From the NCBI GenBank assembly GCA_026874595.1, contig CM049312.1, positions 75,875,429 through 75,939,428 of the forward strand: a stretch of DNA of 64,000 bases, read 5' to 3'. This document shows, piece by piece, positions 43,784 to 52,712 of the stretch. The stretch is from Sipunculus nudus (taxonomy: Eukaryota > Annelida > Sipuncula > Golfingiida > Sipunculidae). Both the position numbers and the translations under genes were made by a program. The first letter of the stretch is position 1. Every line of letters begins with the position of its first letter. The notes beneath the pieces were generated by a model. That model saw only the letters and a program-made list of their open reading frames with translations, did not search any database and was not told the origin of the DNA.

Positions 43784-43906
43784 TTACTTTTTTTGCTTTC
43801 AGCTGCGGCAGATTACATCATGGCCACAACCAAAATAATCAATGGTGACACATGGTTAAAAAGTCTGTCAGACACTTTGGTTCCACAGTCCACCAACCCT
43901 TTCTGA
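25838..43906 (+). CDS. VPS33A: VPS33A, Sec1/Munc18-family subunit of HOPS and CORVET (16 exons, complete)
   Basis: Exons read from the sequence: 25838-25945, 29662-29727, 30183-30310, 30762-30846, 32606-32710, 33392-33508, 33862-34036, 34697-34884, 36311-36401, 36867-36941, 37444-37523, 38512-38598, 39489-39620, 40187-40355, 43056-43178, 43803-43906. All introns are GT/AG, phases agree, and the sum is 1833 nt (610 aa plus stop; vertebrate VPS33A is about 596 aa). Recognisable Sec1-family stretches are [13 protein letters not shown] (exon 2), the [14 protein letters not shown] core at about residues 229-246 (exon 7), [16 protein letters not shown] (exon 8), [15 protein letters not shown] (exon 13), [16 protein letters not shown] (exon 14) and [19 protein letters not shown] (exon 15). 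Known role of the family: with VPS16 it sits in the HOPS/CORVET tethering complexes and templates SNARE assembly for endosome, lysosome and autophagosome fusion. The 5' codons ATGGCCATGG offer two in-frame starts (25838, 25844); the second has the perfect Kozak context GCCATGG. VPS33B is less likely because the sequence follows VPS33A throughout. Confidence 0.97.
25946..27527 (+). other. VPS33A intron 1, left part, no gene
   Basis: The first ~170 bp after the donor are relatively GC-rich (GCCCCGCCCCC at about 26083), a possible regulatory segment near the promoter. The rest is AT-rich without features. Confidence 0.4.
27528..28312. mobile_element. Inverted-repeat element with arrays of ACAACTACCCCCC / GGGGGTAGTTGT
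   Basis: The left arm (27528-27650) has repeated units ACAACTACCCCC or ACAATTACCCCC, and then CCATGGTA and ACACTTTTAAATTACACATT. The right arm (28150-28312) is the inverse: TTTTAATGTGTAATTTATACCATGG followed by repeats of GGGGGTAGTTGTCC. The interior (27660-28140) shows no gene. It lies in VPS33A intron 1. Each arm carries five or six C/G runs. Confidence 0.75.
31357..31424 (+). repeat. Perfect 34-bp tandem duplication
   Basis: Two identical copies of the unit starting AGAGATTGCTGGATTTTC, 31357-31390 and 31391-31424, in VPS33A intron 4. The absence of any mismatch points to a recent slippage event. Confidence 0.9.
31455..31530 (+). repeat. tRNA-like sequence, probable SINE head
   Basis: TAGCCTAGTGGGTAAGGCAG resembles an A box and GGTTCCCAGTATTAATCC a degenerate B box, at tRNA-like spacing. 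The folding arms are poor, so it is not called a tRNA gene. Confidence 0.35.
31939..32125 (-). repeat. Possible tRNA-derived SINE
   Basis: On the minus strand, CCTGAGTGGTAAAACCC resembles a tRNA A box and GGGCTCAATTCTC a B box, about 35 bp apart, followed by a body rich in CCACTACAACCC. It lies in VPS33A intron 4. Only one copy is seen in the window, so the assignment rests on the promoter boxes. Confidence 0.45.
34935..35290 (+). mobile_element. tRNA-derived SINE, second copy, in VPS33A intron 8
   Basis: The head GTCTAGGGGTAGAGCACAGG (A box) and GGGTTTGAATCTCAG (B box), the body (CTTAATGGGAATGCCAT, GGTGCAGTAGTCACCAGG, CTGCAGATGTACATA) and the tail GGAGGCAATTACCTCC match the copy at 10,275-10,694 in the opposite orientation. 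It starts only about 50 bp after the exon 8 donor, so unspliced reading from exon 8 runs into it. Flanking duplications are not clear. Confidence 0.85.
37985..38440 (+). repeat. Dispersed repeat family R1, copy in VPS33A intron 11
   Basis: Shares ordered blocks with 43,440-43,752: CACTTATTCGGC, TTCCTTGATGATGTTCCTGA, CCGAAATGCCCTGAAATTTT, CATGAGATTC and GTTGTGAACAGACACACAC. The CA-rich stretch lies near 38,380. Divergence is moderate. Confidence 0.75.
39995..40186 (+). pseudogene. Two decayed tandem copies of VPS33A exon 14 (5' half)
   Basis: Copy 1 (about 39995-40065) reads TTACAG then TTGTACGTGTTCAGCGGTTA and still encodes [13 protein letters not shown], against [13 protein letters not shown] in the true exon. 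Copy 2 (about 40097-40140) is more decayed (TAAGGATATATTGTATGAG). The DNA between copies also repeats (AGACAAAGGGTCCTTTGTTCT with ATCCAAGGGGTTCTCATTCT), so the unit is about 98 bp and spans the end of intron 13 plus the first ~60 bp of exon 14. The third, intact unit is exon 14 itself (40187-40355). Confidence 0.8.
40356..40945 (+). repeat. Purine-rich decayed tandem array after exon 14
   Basis: Variants of AAGTAAACTTGTCTGTAA recur at about 40552, 40660, 40745, 40843, 40897 and 40916. The first resembles the exon 14 donor region itself (GAGAAGTAAGTTATT at 40351). Strand composition is strongly A/G-biased. No frame. Confidence 0.45.
41252..42908 (+). mobile_element. Non-autonomous element with CGTCCGTC microsatellite
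   Basis: Begins TTTTAGCTCAGCTGACTATA with CCGTCCGTCTGTCCGTCC at about 41300 and ends CAGCTGAGCGATGTGACCCA followed by TGGGTCCCTTGTT at about 42908. This pairing of ends, with a tetranucleotide repeat just inside the left end, is characteristic of dispersed elements common in marine invertebrate introns (Helitron/DINE-like by general resemblance, not proven). The interior is AT-rich and non-coding. In VPS33A intron 14. Confidence 0.6.
43354..43388 (+). repeat. (AAT)n microsatellite
   Basis: Run of AAT units in VPS33A intron 15; a second (AAT)n tract is at 43751-43782, just before exon 16. Confidence 0.9.
43440..43752 (+). repeat. Dispersed repeat family R1, copy in VPS33A intron 15
   Basis: Contains AGTTACTTATTCGGCTC, CTCGGTGATGTTCCTGAATC, TGAAATGCCCAGAAAACTTC, CACGTTGTGAACAAACACAC and the terminal CTGGCAGAGGCAATAAT, which runs into an (AAT)n tract ending about 50 bp before exon 16. 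Confidence 0.75.
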
Positions 43907-44625
43907 ATCATATTAGTTGATGATATCTAAGATGTTACAAGACAAGGCTTAGAAGTGGATAGAGGGCTTGACTCTGCAGCAATGGTGCCATAACCTGAAT
44001 CCCACCAGAGACACTGAGTGGACTGATTATGATAGGAACCTGTATGATAGGACGTGAATCCATAACAAACTATTAAATGCATATTGTCAGTGTTGTCCAA
44101 CAGGTGGAGACATCTGTTAGGTGAGGTGCTAACTATTACACCCTCTGCCCTCTGTGTATATCACATTACCACTGGCAACATATATGGATTTGACATGTAG
44201 TGTGCAGCATGGGGGGGGGGGGACAAAATGAATCAAATTGTTGTGACAGATATGGCCTTTCTCATACACAAATATGTTCAGTAAAAAGATGCCATTGAAG
44301 GTTCATGGCAAAGACCAAAAATTACTATCCAAAAGTATTTACATGTATTGGTTCCTACTCTTGACAGATGATACAAATTAACTAATTGTTTGACAAGTGC
44401 CTTTGTAAGTTATGTTACCCTGTTTGTCATCCCTTGTCTGCCAGAATATAATAGTAAAGAAAGAATTTAAAAATACTTTTGGAGAAAATGCGCTTACTGC
44501 CTTATGTTGCCATGGTTACCTGAAACATTTGTTATCCATTGCTGTTCAGGTAATCATTAATTTTCATCATTCACTTAGAGCTATATAGTATATCTGATAC
44601 ATAACTGTTTAAACAGTGTTAGGTA

Positions 44626-44631
44626 AATAAA
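44626..44631 (+). terminator. Candidate VPS33A poly(A) signal
   Basis: The first clear AATAAA after the VPS33A stop codon is at 44626-44631, giving a 3' UTR of about 0.75 kb. A second AATAAA at 45036-45041 could serve a longer transcript. Nothing distinguishes them. Confidence 0.4.
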
Positions 44632-45355
44632 AATAAGTATGTGATATACAATCAAATGTAAACAGCTCATACCCCATGAACCAATGTATTTTATACAGTC
44701 TTAAAACGATATGAATTATGTCTGTAAAACTCTGTATCCAAGACGTTAGCTTAGATATGTTGGCTGCCAGGCCAACTTGTGTATTCTAGCACAGCAAATA
44801 CATAAATCTTGTCAGATGTTACTTCGATGGACATGGGGAGCCACACAGACGGTTGTTTATAGCTGAACATTTACATGTCAATGTGTCTGATACATGACTC
44901 TCAAGTGTTTGACTGAACACTGGCTCAGTTAAGTGTGTTATGGTGCAATTGTAAAGGCAGAACATGATACAGATTATGACCGACACAGAATATGTAACAA
45001 AGTATTGTTTATGTACATTATACATGTTGATAGAAAATAAATGTATATACATGTATCCATGGTTTGAATTAATGTATATGATTTAAGAAAAAAAAATATT
45101 TTTAATGCCATAACCAATATAGTGAGAGTTTAGTTGCTTTGAGGTCCGGGCGTTTGACTGGAAGAGCAAATTTTTGGCTTTAGAATTGACAGATGAAGAT
45201 GACTGTTCTAATAGTCAACGACCATTGTTGACTACCCCAATAAAAACAGTCAAATGTGTATACAGCAGGCCCGTCTGACTCTAACCTAGCACTATACGGT
45301 ACTCCGATAATTATGTATTCTCAAGATAATGTCAATATAGTATTAAAATAAAGTA

Positions 45356-45545
45356 TTACATTTTAGCCTGAGTGTCGGACTCTCCAAAGTGTTCGCCTAT
45401 TGAAAGCACGGTTGTACAGAGTGTAATTATTAAAAAGGAGATAAAAGCTGGATTCTCTGAACCGTGGTCTATACTATTAACGGATATGCTGCCGCTTATT
45501 ACAGCTATAACTATGTTAATAGAGCAGATAAGATAGAACCATTTG
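45356..45545 (-). other. Short hydrophobic open frame, possible terminal exon
   Basis: Minus-strand frame with two hydrophobic segments (YLICSINIVIAVISGSISV and AFISFLIITLCTTVLS) ending GESDTQAKM-stop. An acceptor-like CTCTATTAACATAG lies inside it at about 45,510. It lies between the convergent 3' ends of VPS33A and the RIIa gene. No family recognised and no partner exon identified. Confidence 0.25.
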
Positions 45546-46181
45546 ATCAAATACCAAGAGTTCCCATAGCATCAATACAGAACAGCCTGATATAAAATAC
45601 TTCTGGATGACTTTGCACGATGGAATTCCTTAAATCGAATCAAAGAAAAGGCACCCCTGTGTTTCTAGCAAGTGGCTAAAGCAAAGAAGGCACAAACACT
45701 GTTCAGTGATGTCGAGAGATGGGTAGAGTTTTAAAGTGGCACGGAATTTTATACGACTTCTCGTCTCATAATGAGAATGACACGAACCAACATATCAATA
45801 GAAATGAGAGGCGTAAACGGCAAGTGGCGTTAACTCTAGCGACATAATCCCCCATTTTCAGATAATTTTAAATGCGACATTGCCTTTCAATTTAAACGTT
45901 CCTCTTTGGTAAATTATACAATATTTACTGTTCGCTTTTATGGAAACAAGTCCCCGCGAACTGTTCGTGTTCACGTTCGCTCACGAGGTAATGGAAACGC
46001 AATTCAGGACTATCCCGCTATTTTTGGGATACGTAACCTAGGAGTTAACACGTAGATCCGCCAGTTCTCGTCAGGTTTATGCAGGTATTCTTATGTTGTA
46101 CTCGTTTGTATCGGGCCTCTGTATATATAGCGAGCGTATTGACTTATGCGTAAAGACAAAAATGTTTACCAATTCAAACGT

Positions 46182-46187
46182 TTTATT
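46182..46187 (-). terminator. Poly(A) signal AATAAA of the RIIa gene
   Basis: TTTATT on the plus strand reads AATAAA on the minus strand, 38 nt after the TAA stop at 46225-46227. Position and sequence are canonical for an animal 3' end. Confidence 0.6.
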
Positions 46188-46224
46188 TCACATGATTAAC
46201 GCTGATGTGTCAATAATGATGTGT

Positions 46225-49200
46225 TTAGGGTGTCACGGTTTCACTTTCCTCCTCTTCCCTCGGTGAATCTTTGACGAAGAAGTCCTCATCGAAGTTGACA
46301 CTCCTCCCAGACGGGTTGTTTGATGACGTGTTTCCTGCCTGGGTGCTTATTTGGAAGTTAGTAGGATCTGTAATGAAGGAAGATACATGGTTTATTCAGT
46401 TGTTATCTACATTAATAATGGTTCTAATATTATCTTTATTACTAAGATTAATATTAATTTATCTCCGAGTTTTAATGATATTTCACCAGTTTGCCTAAAG
46501 GACACTGACGGGTATAAGGAAGTTTAATGAAGGAGGACAGATGGTTTGTTTAATTGTTATCTTTATTACTAAGATTCACATTAATTTATCTCTGAGTTTT
46601 AATGATATTTCACAAGTTTGCCTTAAGAACACTACCTGGGATCAATCTTGAGAATTCTAGTTTATCACTTTGAAGTCACGTGTCCGCTTGTACGGATGCG
46701 GACCCGGCTAAAAACTACACAAAGAAATGAGAAAGACTGTGTCCGGCGTGCAACTGCGGATATTTTTTTTTACGAAACGGACAATGTAGCGGCAGGTTTA
46801 CGGTAACGTATACTGAAACCTGGTGGTTACACTTTTTAAGAGGTTAAAGTCCTGAAACCCGCAGGGACAAACGTATATATCGGGTGCCCCCCCCCCCCCT
46901 GCTTTTTAGCTCGTTATATCTCGGTGCTTAATATTCCAATTCCATTGAAATTTCTAATGGTGTAACATTAGGATTATCTACAAGCATTTAAAATATAAAG
47001 AAATCACTTGCATATTTTCTCCAAATTCAAAATAGCTTACGAAAAGATGTAATATTAGAGAAAAGCTTCCTTATTTCAGCCCGTGCACAATGTGCCCTTT
47101 ATCTTCCTCTACAAGTTAACACAGGCGTTAATTATGCCGAGCAGAGATGCCTACGTGGATTTCTTATATTGAAATATCCTCCCACGAGGCAAGTATCCCG
47201 TCTTTAAACTCCTGTTCCCTATATTTTCCCGTAATTCCTCGGTAAACCGTTTCCTTTAGCGATTCCATGAAATAATCCATCAGATTACAGTCAGGGTTTT
47301 GAGGCCACTCGGCCATCCTTGATGAATTCGGGTGTCTCCCTCAAAATAATCCTGAGCCAATTTACTATTATGGGAAGGGGGTTCAGTCTTATTGAAAAAA
47401 TATGATTATATTTGAATGAAGTCTCCTACAGTCCTATAATCATGCATCCAAGAACATCGTGCAGTTTCACTTTTAACTTTGGCTCTCTCAGCGTCAATGA
47501 AATGAATGTTTATCCTCCCGTCCAAGAAGCTCCAGCTTAAAACATTACTTTTTTCAAATGATAGATGCAAGATGATAGAATATCATATTTTCGTTTACCA
47601 TATAGACCCACTTGTTCTGTCAATTTTTCACAAAATCTATAGGGTAATTAAAGTGCTTCTCGTACCTAAATATGATATTCCTGACAACTGCGGCGCTGAG
47701 AAACGGTTATTCAAATTTCGACATCTATTCTTTCTTTTCAGGTACACATTTTGGTATTTCTTTGAAACCCTTAACATTTTGAATGGCTTTAATTTTTACC
47801 ATTCTTGACACAAAAGATTTGCTCATTTGCAACTCACTGGCTATTTCTGTGAGCTGCATGAGAGCTGCGTCCTGGGGTGATCCTCTTGTAACTAAATAAA
47901 ATCCTCCACGCAGGCAGTGTTCTCTTCAGAGCATGCTGTCTTCGGTCTCCCATTACCTGATTTTTAACTCACTGATCCTGCGTTTCTTATTTTTATATGC
48001 CCGTCTATGACTTATAAGGGTATACCCACCGTCCGTCCGTCCACTTTCAGTGTCGTCGCAATAACTTACCTGGGTTTTGATGAATTTCCATGAAACTCAC
48101 CATAACTACTTCCCAATAGATTTTCTCGCCCGAGTTCGACCAAGGCAAAATCCACGCATATTTAATGAGGTCAGAGTTCACAAGGCCACTGTAGTTTCGC
48201 CGTGATAACTATCAGAAATATGATGAATTATGATGAAGCTCAAAAGAAACATAAACCAATATAATAGCTCGCCTAAGTTCGATTCCCGGACAAATGCATG
48301 CATATACCGTAAGGTCAGAGGTCACAAGATTTGGTGAAGACTTAACAGAATTCTTACGGATATTCCTGATATTCAGTATAAATATTAATCAATACAGTTT
48401 GTCACCTGATGAGGTCAGAGGTCACAAGCCATTTAAGACAGGCGTAATATGCACGTTTGTGTTGCTCTTGTTGCTATTAGTCTGCCAACTGTGCGATGAT
48501 CCCATCCTTTTCCAGAAAGCTCCTTGACAATCCGTCTATTACCCCATCCCTTTTTCTTTGAAACGGTTCTCAATGATGGCCTCATCACTCTAGCTCAAAA
48601 TCATGACTGACCCTTCCAAATTAAAACTTTGGACTATTCAATCCTTGATTCAAATGCCAATGGAAAAAACTCGACACCAAGACCGGTTATTTTAGACTGA
48701 AACTGATTTACAGATGCCAACTCTTGGAGGCAGACACTAGTGCCATGAATGTCATATGTCAAATGTACAACCTGACTCTTATATCGCATTTCTTGACTTC
48801 GTATGCTATTTTAAATTCGGCGATACTCCCGTAATAAGCTTTGGTTTCTTTGATATTTAAAAACAAAATTGATGATTCTATTCACATGTTATACCATGAG
48901 ACATTTCAATCGAATTGGTAAAGGTACCATCAAGATATTAAAAATGAAAAAGCGATGTGTTTTTTTTTATAGAGGGGGGGGGGGGCAACAGATATGTAAT
49001 ATGCCCGCATCCTAGCCCGCTTGTGTACCCGTACTGCAATCGCAACCGCGTTTCATAGACATGTAACTAAACCCAGGTAATATCAAGTGTCAAAATAACC
49101 TACCGTATAGCAAAAGTAGCATTATATAAAGCTCTCGCGGCCCAGTGAGATACAGGCTTTAGACTCTGACGGCCACTTAAACATTCCGACCCTCCCGCCC

Positions 49201-49396
49201 AGGGCCTCGCCTTATCATTTTTTAAAACAACTTTCATACTCTAGTTTTCACAAGCATGCAGAAGGCGCAACTTGTGGTTCAAATTTTTTTTTAGTCTTAA
49301 TTAGCATAGATCATGGCCGGATACTAGTATACAAACGGACTGAGCTTTCATCAGCACAGGGCCTCATAATCGGGAGCTGAGGTTACTCTGTCTCTC

Positions 49397-49460
<64 letters not shown>

Positions 49461-51044
49461 ACCATAAATTTTAGTCCATAAATATGTACATCAAGATAAA
49501 ATCAGCAGCGGACCAATAGGGTATGCGCAAATCCATATTTTTGCAGGGGCGGATCTAGGATTTTGGAAAGGGGAGGGTCCTACACAGGAATAGATGAAAA
49601 CTTATAGAAGGTTTATATGATGTGATGACGTCATCAGGCTGTTTTTTAAGGATGTGATGGAGCGCTGGTCCGGAAAGGATTGAGGAACCGAGTCCAGGCC
49701 GCAAAGAAATTGGTTTGAAACCCTAATCAAATGTTTTTGTGGCTAAAATAAGCCCCCACCCCCACCCCATGTAAAATTTAACATGCACAGGAATTACAGG
49801 TCTTTTGGGCAAGAAATACAAAAATAAATTTTGTCTTCCAGCCCAGGATTTCAAGTTGCTTTAATACGAAATTGAGTGTACTGTAATAATATTCTCTAGA
49901 ATAATTAGAAAAATAAACAAGTTGGTGGCTTAGGGTACGTGTGTGTAGGTGTTGGGGGGGAGGGGGGGTCCCTACCCCATGTCCGTTTCTTGACCATTTC
50001 TTCAAGGTAGAGGGCCATGAATGCGATGACGTCATCAGGCTGATGCTTGAGGACTTGGTAGTAGAGAGCTGTGACGATATCCGTGATCCCCGGTGGGACT
50101 TCCACATGGTACGGCTGCTGGGTGGTAGTGGGCGCTGCCAGTCGCGGTATCGTGCTGTTCTGTTATCAAAATTTAATACTAAATTGAAAAGCACCCAGAG
50201 GACTTACAGAATACATATATTTCTTTCAAAGGTCTGCATTAACCTTTAATCAAGTCCTCCCCTAGACCTTGTTGTATCTGTAGTAATAGTACAGAGTCAC
50301 AGCTGGGCCTCTGCCTTCGTTAATCTAGCGGACGGAGCGCAGACAATGTGCTACGAAGCACTTGTTGTGATCCCGTGTGTTGGATGCCTGTCATAGTAAA
50401 CCAGCGCTTGTTTGTCCCAGCGGTGTCCATGTGTTACATCTTCAATGCTAACCTGCTGGCCAACCCAGAGAAATGTAATACATGCACCCCGTAGACAGAA
50501 GCAATTGCGTAATAATTTCGTGTGTAAGCAGTGGTCGGCTAACTTGGACAGGTACCAAACACAATGGGTCACACAACATGTGCTGTGCAGCAATGTTCAT
50601 GCACTCGGTCCGCTGAATTAATGAAGGCAGAGGCCTGTGGCCGTGTGTATACTATAGAGCCATAACTGGGTTTAAGTCTAGCCGCCAATTTAAAGCCAGC
50701 GCCCTCCATTTCACGAGACACGTCCCAGTCGAGCTGAATTTACCTGCAGCCAACGTTTTGCCATAAAAAGCCGATAGTCGCTTGACTACTGAAGTCAGCC
50801 TAGTTTTGTTCAAGCTAGCCAGGTTTTGGCTAACATGACCTGTGGCTCTGAGGCTTATTCCCTATTCCCCGTAATCGTTTTTTTTTTAAACCATTTCAGA
50901 AGTCTTTCCGTGTTTTGTTAACAGACGAACAACCCAGCAAGCAAACAGAAACTCTTCGGTTACAGAATCGTCTGAAACACCAGGCGTCTCAGTTACTTAT
51001 CAACCGATCAATTTAACAGCAAGGGAGGTGGCGCCACATAGGCT

Positions 51045-51108
<64 letters not shown>

Positions 51109-52233
51109 GTTAGTAATAAACACAAAACTCTTCACATAGGTGTAGGTGGCGCCACCTTTATTGACTTTGCGTCGTTCACTAACATGTGCCATTTAGAGAA
51201 AAACTTGGACCAGGAAGAAGTAAATATCGGAGGTTACAATTATCTTAATAAAATACACCTCAGAACTGGACCTCTATCAGCTCATCTAATATTTCAGGAA
51301 AGGTCTTTTACTTATGTTCATTTTTTACCATTAAACTTGGTTAAACGCAACTATCTTAAGAGTGTATCGAAATGATACAGTTAGCCATATCACTAATAGA
51401 AATATAGCAGCATTATATATAAATCGTTATACAGGTTTGGGTTCAAATGCGGCTCATTACTTTTATATGTAATTACAGGTATTTCAAATAAACCAGTGCT
51501 AATGAATGTGGAAATATGATTATAATATTATTAGATGAAGCAGATGCGATAAAAATGACAAATTTATAAATTTTTACTTGATTTTTCTTTTTCTTTTTTG
51601 TTGAGGGCATCTGAAATCAAAATATATATATTACTCAATTTAGAGCTACTCAAACCAGTTAGGTCCAGAATATCATTGAAATAATTACATGATTCTCGAA
51701 GAATTTTTTTTTTCGAGTGATTATATTTCTTAGATAATGCTTCAGAGCTGCATGTGTTTCCAGCTCTGCAGCAAATGCAGTCTCTTTTACTTTTATATAA
51801 AATAACATTTGACCTTTATAAGGTTGCATTGGAACATAAACCTCCAACGGAATTGTTAATTTTTATGGATAAATACTTATCCATTCAGACAAGGTTACAT
51901 GTTAAAGATTTTTCCCTATCGATAATTTACTGAACATGAAAGGCAGCTAATGATATGACAAAAAAAAGGCACTGAAACTACAATACGTACAAGATAATAC
52001 AGTTGGATTTAAACATTTGAAGTTATTTGCCTTTTACGTATAGATCTGTACGATTAAACTTTAACTCAATAACAGATATATTACTGAACCAGTTTCAATG
52101 TTCTGACGGGAATATAGTTTAAATCATTAGTTTAATGCCCAAAATAGATGATCTTATAACCCCGGCTTTATGAGAATAATGTACCAATTTAAAACATACT
52201 TACACACTCGAGTTGGGCTATATAATCTGCCAT
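46225..52233 (-). CDS. RIIa-domain (PKA docking-like) small protein, Sp17/CABYR/ropporin-like (3 exons, 118 aa)
   Basis: Assembled from splice sites: exon 1 52204-52233 (ATG, donor GTAAGT), exon 2 49976-50159, exon 3 46225-46367 (stop TAA). Phases match (0, then 1): exon 2 ends TGG-G and exon 3 supplies AT to make Asp72. The total is 357 nt. Residues 32-69, PPGITDIVTALYYQVLKHQP then DDVIAFMALYLEEMVKKR, fit the RII-alpha dimerisation/docking fold (Pro-rich entry, amphipathic helix, QPxDxxxF turn, second helix with YxxEM). The tail (residues 73-118) is polar and acidic, ending EEEESETVTP. Known for the family: such domains bind AKAP amphipathic helices and are common in sperm-tail and ciliary proteins (SPA17, CABYR, ROPN1). 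A sperm/cilia role here is inference. An AATAAA signal lies 38 nt after the stop (46182-46187) and two CREs lie upstream. The orthologue is not identified. Exon 1 is the least certain exon. Confidence 0.8.
47090..47990 (-). pseudogene. Degenerate Tc1/mariner (IS630) transposase
   Basis: Minus-strand frames, broken by stops and shifts, show an N-terminal helix-turn-helix-like piece (LTEIASELQMSKSFVSRMVK, about 47,790-47,850). Further on are the catalytic-end pieces MAEWPQNPD-like (about 47,305) and KREV-like SLKETVYRGITGKY (about 47,235), ending ILASWEDI. This order matches Tc1/mariner transposases (WPxxSPDLNPIE region, then the C-terminal helices). No continuous frame remains, so it is inactive. 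It lies inside intron 2 of the RIIa gene. Confidence 0.6.
48000..48540 (+). mobile_element. Element fragment with CCGTCCGTCCGTCC and GAGGTCAGAGGTCACAAG repeats
   Basis: TATGCCCGTCTATGACTTAT starts it, followed by a CGTC tetranucleotide run near 48,030. GAGGTCAGAG-TTCACAAG then recurs at about 48,168, 48,312 and 48,410. It resembles the 62,555 element in organisation. Confidence 0.5.
49401..49458. repeat. (AT)n microsatellite
   Basis: 29 uninterrupted AT units in intron 2 of the RIIa gene. Confidence 0.95.
49544..49765 (+). mobile_element. MITE fragment, CAGGGGCGGATCTAGG type
   Basis: CAGGGGCGGATCTAGGATTT followed by GGAAAGGGGAGGGTCC at the left and AAGCCCCCACCCCCACCCC at the right. A second copy is at 52,508. 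This CAGGGGCGGATC end is frequent in invertebrate genomes. Confidence 0.6.
50285..50655. mobile_element. MITE with about 55-bp terminal inverted repeats
   Basis: Left CACAGCTGGGCCTCTGCCTT then CGTTAATCTAGCGGACGGAG; the complement of the right end reads CACAGGCCTCTGCCTTCATT then AATTCAGCGGACCGAGTG. About 370 bp, in intron 1 of the RIIa gene. No coding frame. Confidence 0.75.
51048..51105. repeat. (AT)n microsatellite flanked by two GGTGGCGCCAC palindromes
   Basis: The AT tract lies between identical 11-mers at 51027-51037 and 51145-51155, both containing the palindrome GTGGCGCCAC. CACATAGG also occurs on both sides. Confidence 0.9.
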
Positions 52234-52298
52234 GGTTTTGTTTAATGATTATAAAAGAAAGACAATGGTGTTGGGCGATGGCACCGGTTCTTTTGATA

Positions 52299-52317
52299 TG
52301 ACGTCACAATGACGTCA
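52299..52317. promoter_or_regulatory. Two perfect cAMP-response elements (TGACGTCA) upstream of the RIIa gene
   Basis: TGACGTCA occurs at 52299-52306 and 52310-52317, 66-84 bp upstream of the minus-strand ATG at 52233. Both copies are the full 8-bp palindrome bound by CREB/CREM/ATF bZIP dimers; their starts are 11 bp apart, so they sit about one helical turn apart. In animals many testis and cilia genes use such sites. The twin arrangement in a proximal promoter position supports the first exon chosen for this gene. Confidence 0.7.
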
Positions 52318-52507
52318 TCGACGAGAACGTGCGTGGGTTCTATAGATTAACGTGGTTCTATATTTGTCCACGTTATCTGAATAGATGCAATGCTTTAGAA
52401 CGATGCAGCATCTAACTTCTGCTTCATGTTTGCTGTATACATAAAAATATGAACAGGACTTCAGTCTATCCCATAACGAGTATTATATATTGCAATGTAT
52501 TAGAAAT

Positions 52508-52712
52508 TAGCAGGGGCCGATCGAGGATTTAGGAAAAGGAGGGGTCCAACCTGTAGACTAATCACTACCCCTAAAAAGCTCCTTGATTCCAAACATAGAC
52601 ATAGAAAGAGATTCCAAAGGAGACTACAGGCCCGCTTAAATTTGCCTAAAACCCTTATCAAAGGTTGCGGCGGCTGAAAAGGGAGGCGCCCCCCCCCCCC
52701 GGATCCGCTTAA
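52508..52712 (+). mobile_element. MITE, CAGGGGCCGATCGAGG type, second copy
   Basis: Starts AGCAGGGGCCGATCGAGGAT and GAAAAGGAGGGGTCC; ends GCGCCCCCCCCCCCGGATCCGC. It shares ends and the internal AAACCCTTATCAAA block (AAACCCTAATCAAA in the other copy) with 49,544-49,765. Confidence 0.65.

Noticed and set aside
45840-46010. Possible small membrane-protein exon (MGDYVARVNATCRLRLSF on the minus strand)
   Set aside because: Only 29 codons, no splice partner, lies in the presumed 3' flank of the RIIa gene.
49778-50194. 138-codon minus-strand frame over the RIIa exon
   Set aside because: It is the wrong frame. The RIIa peptide and the phase-matched splice sites are in the other frame.
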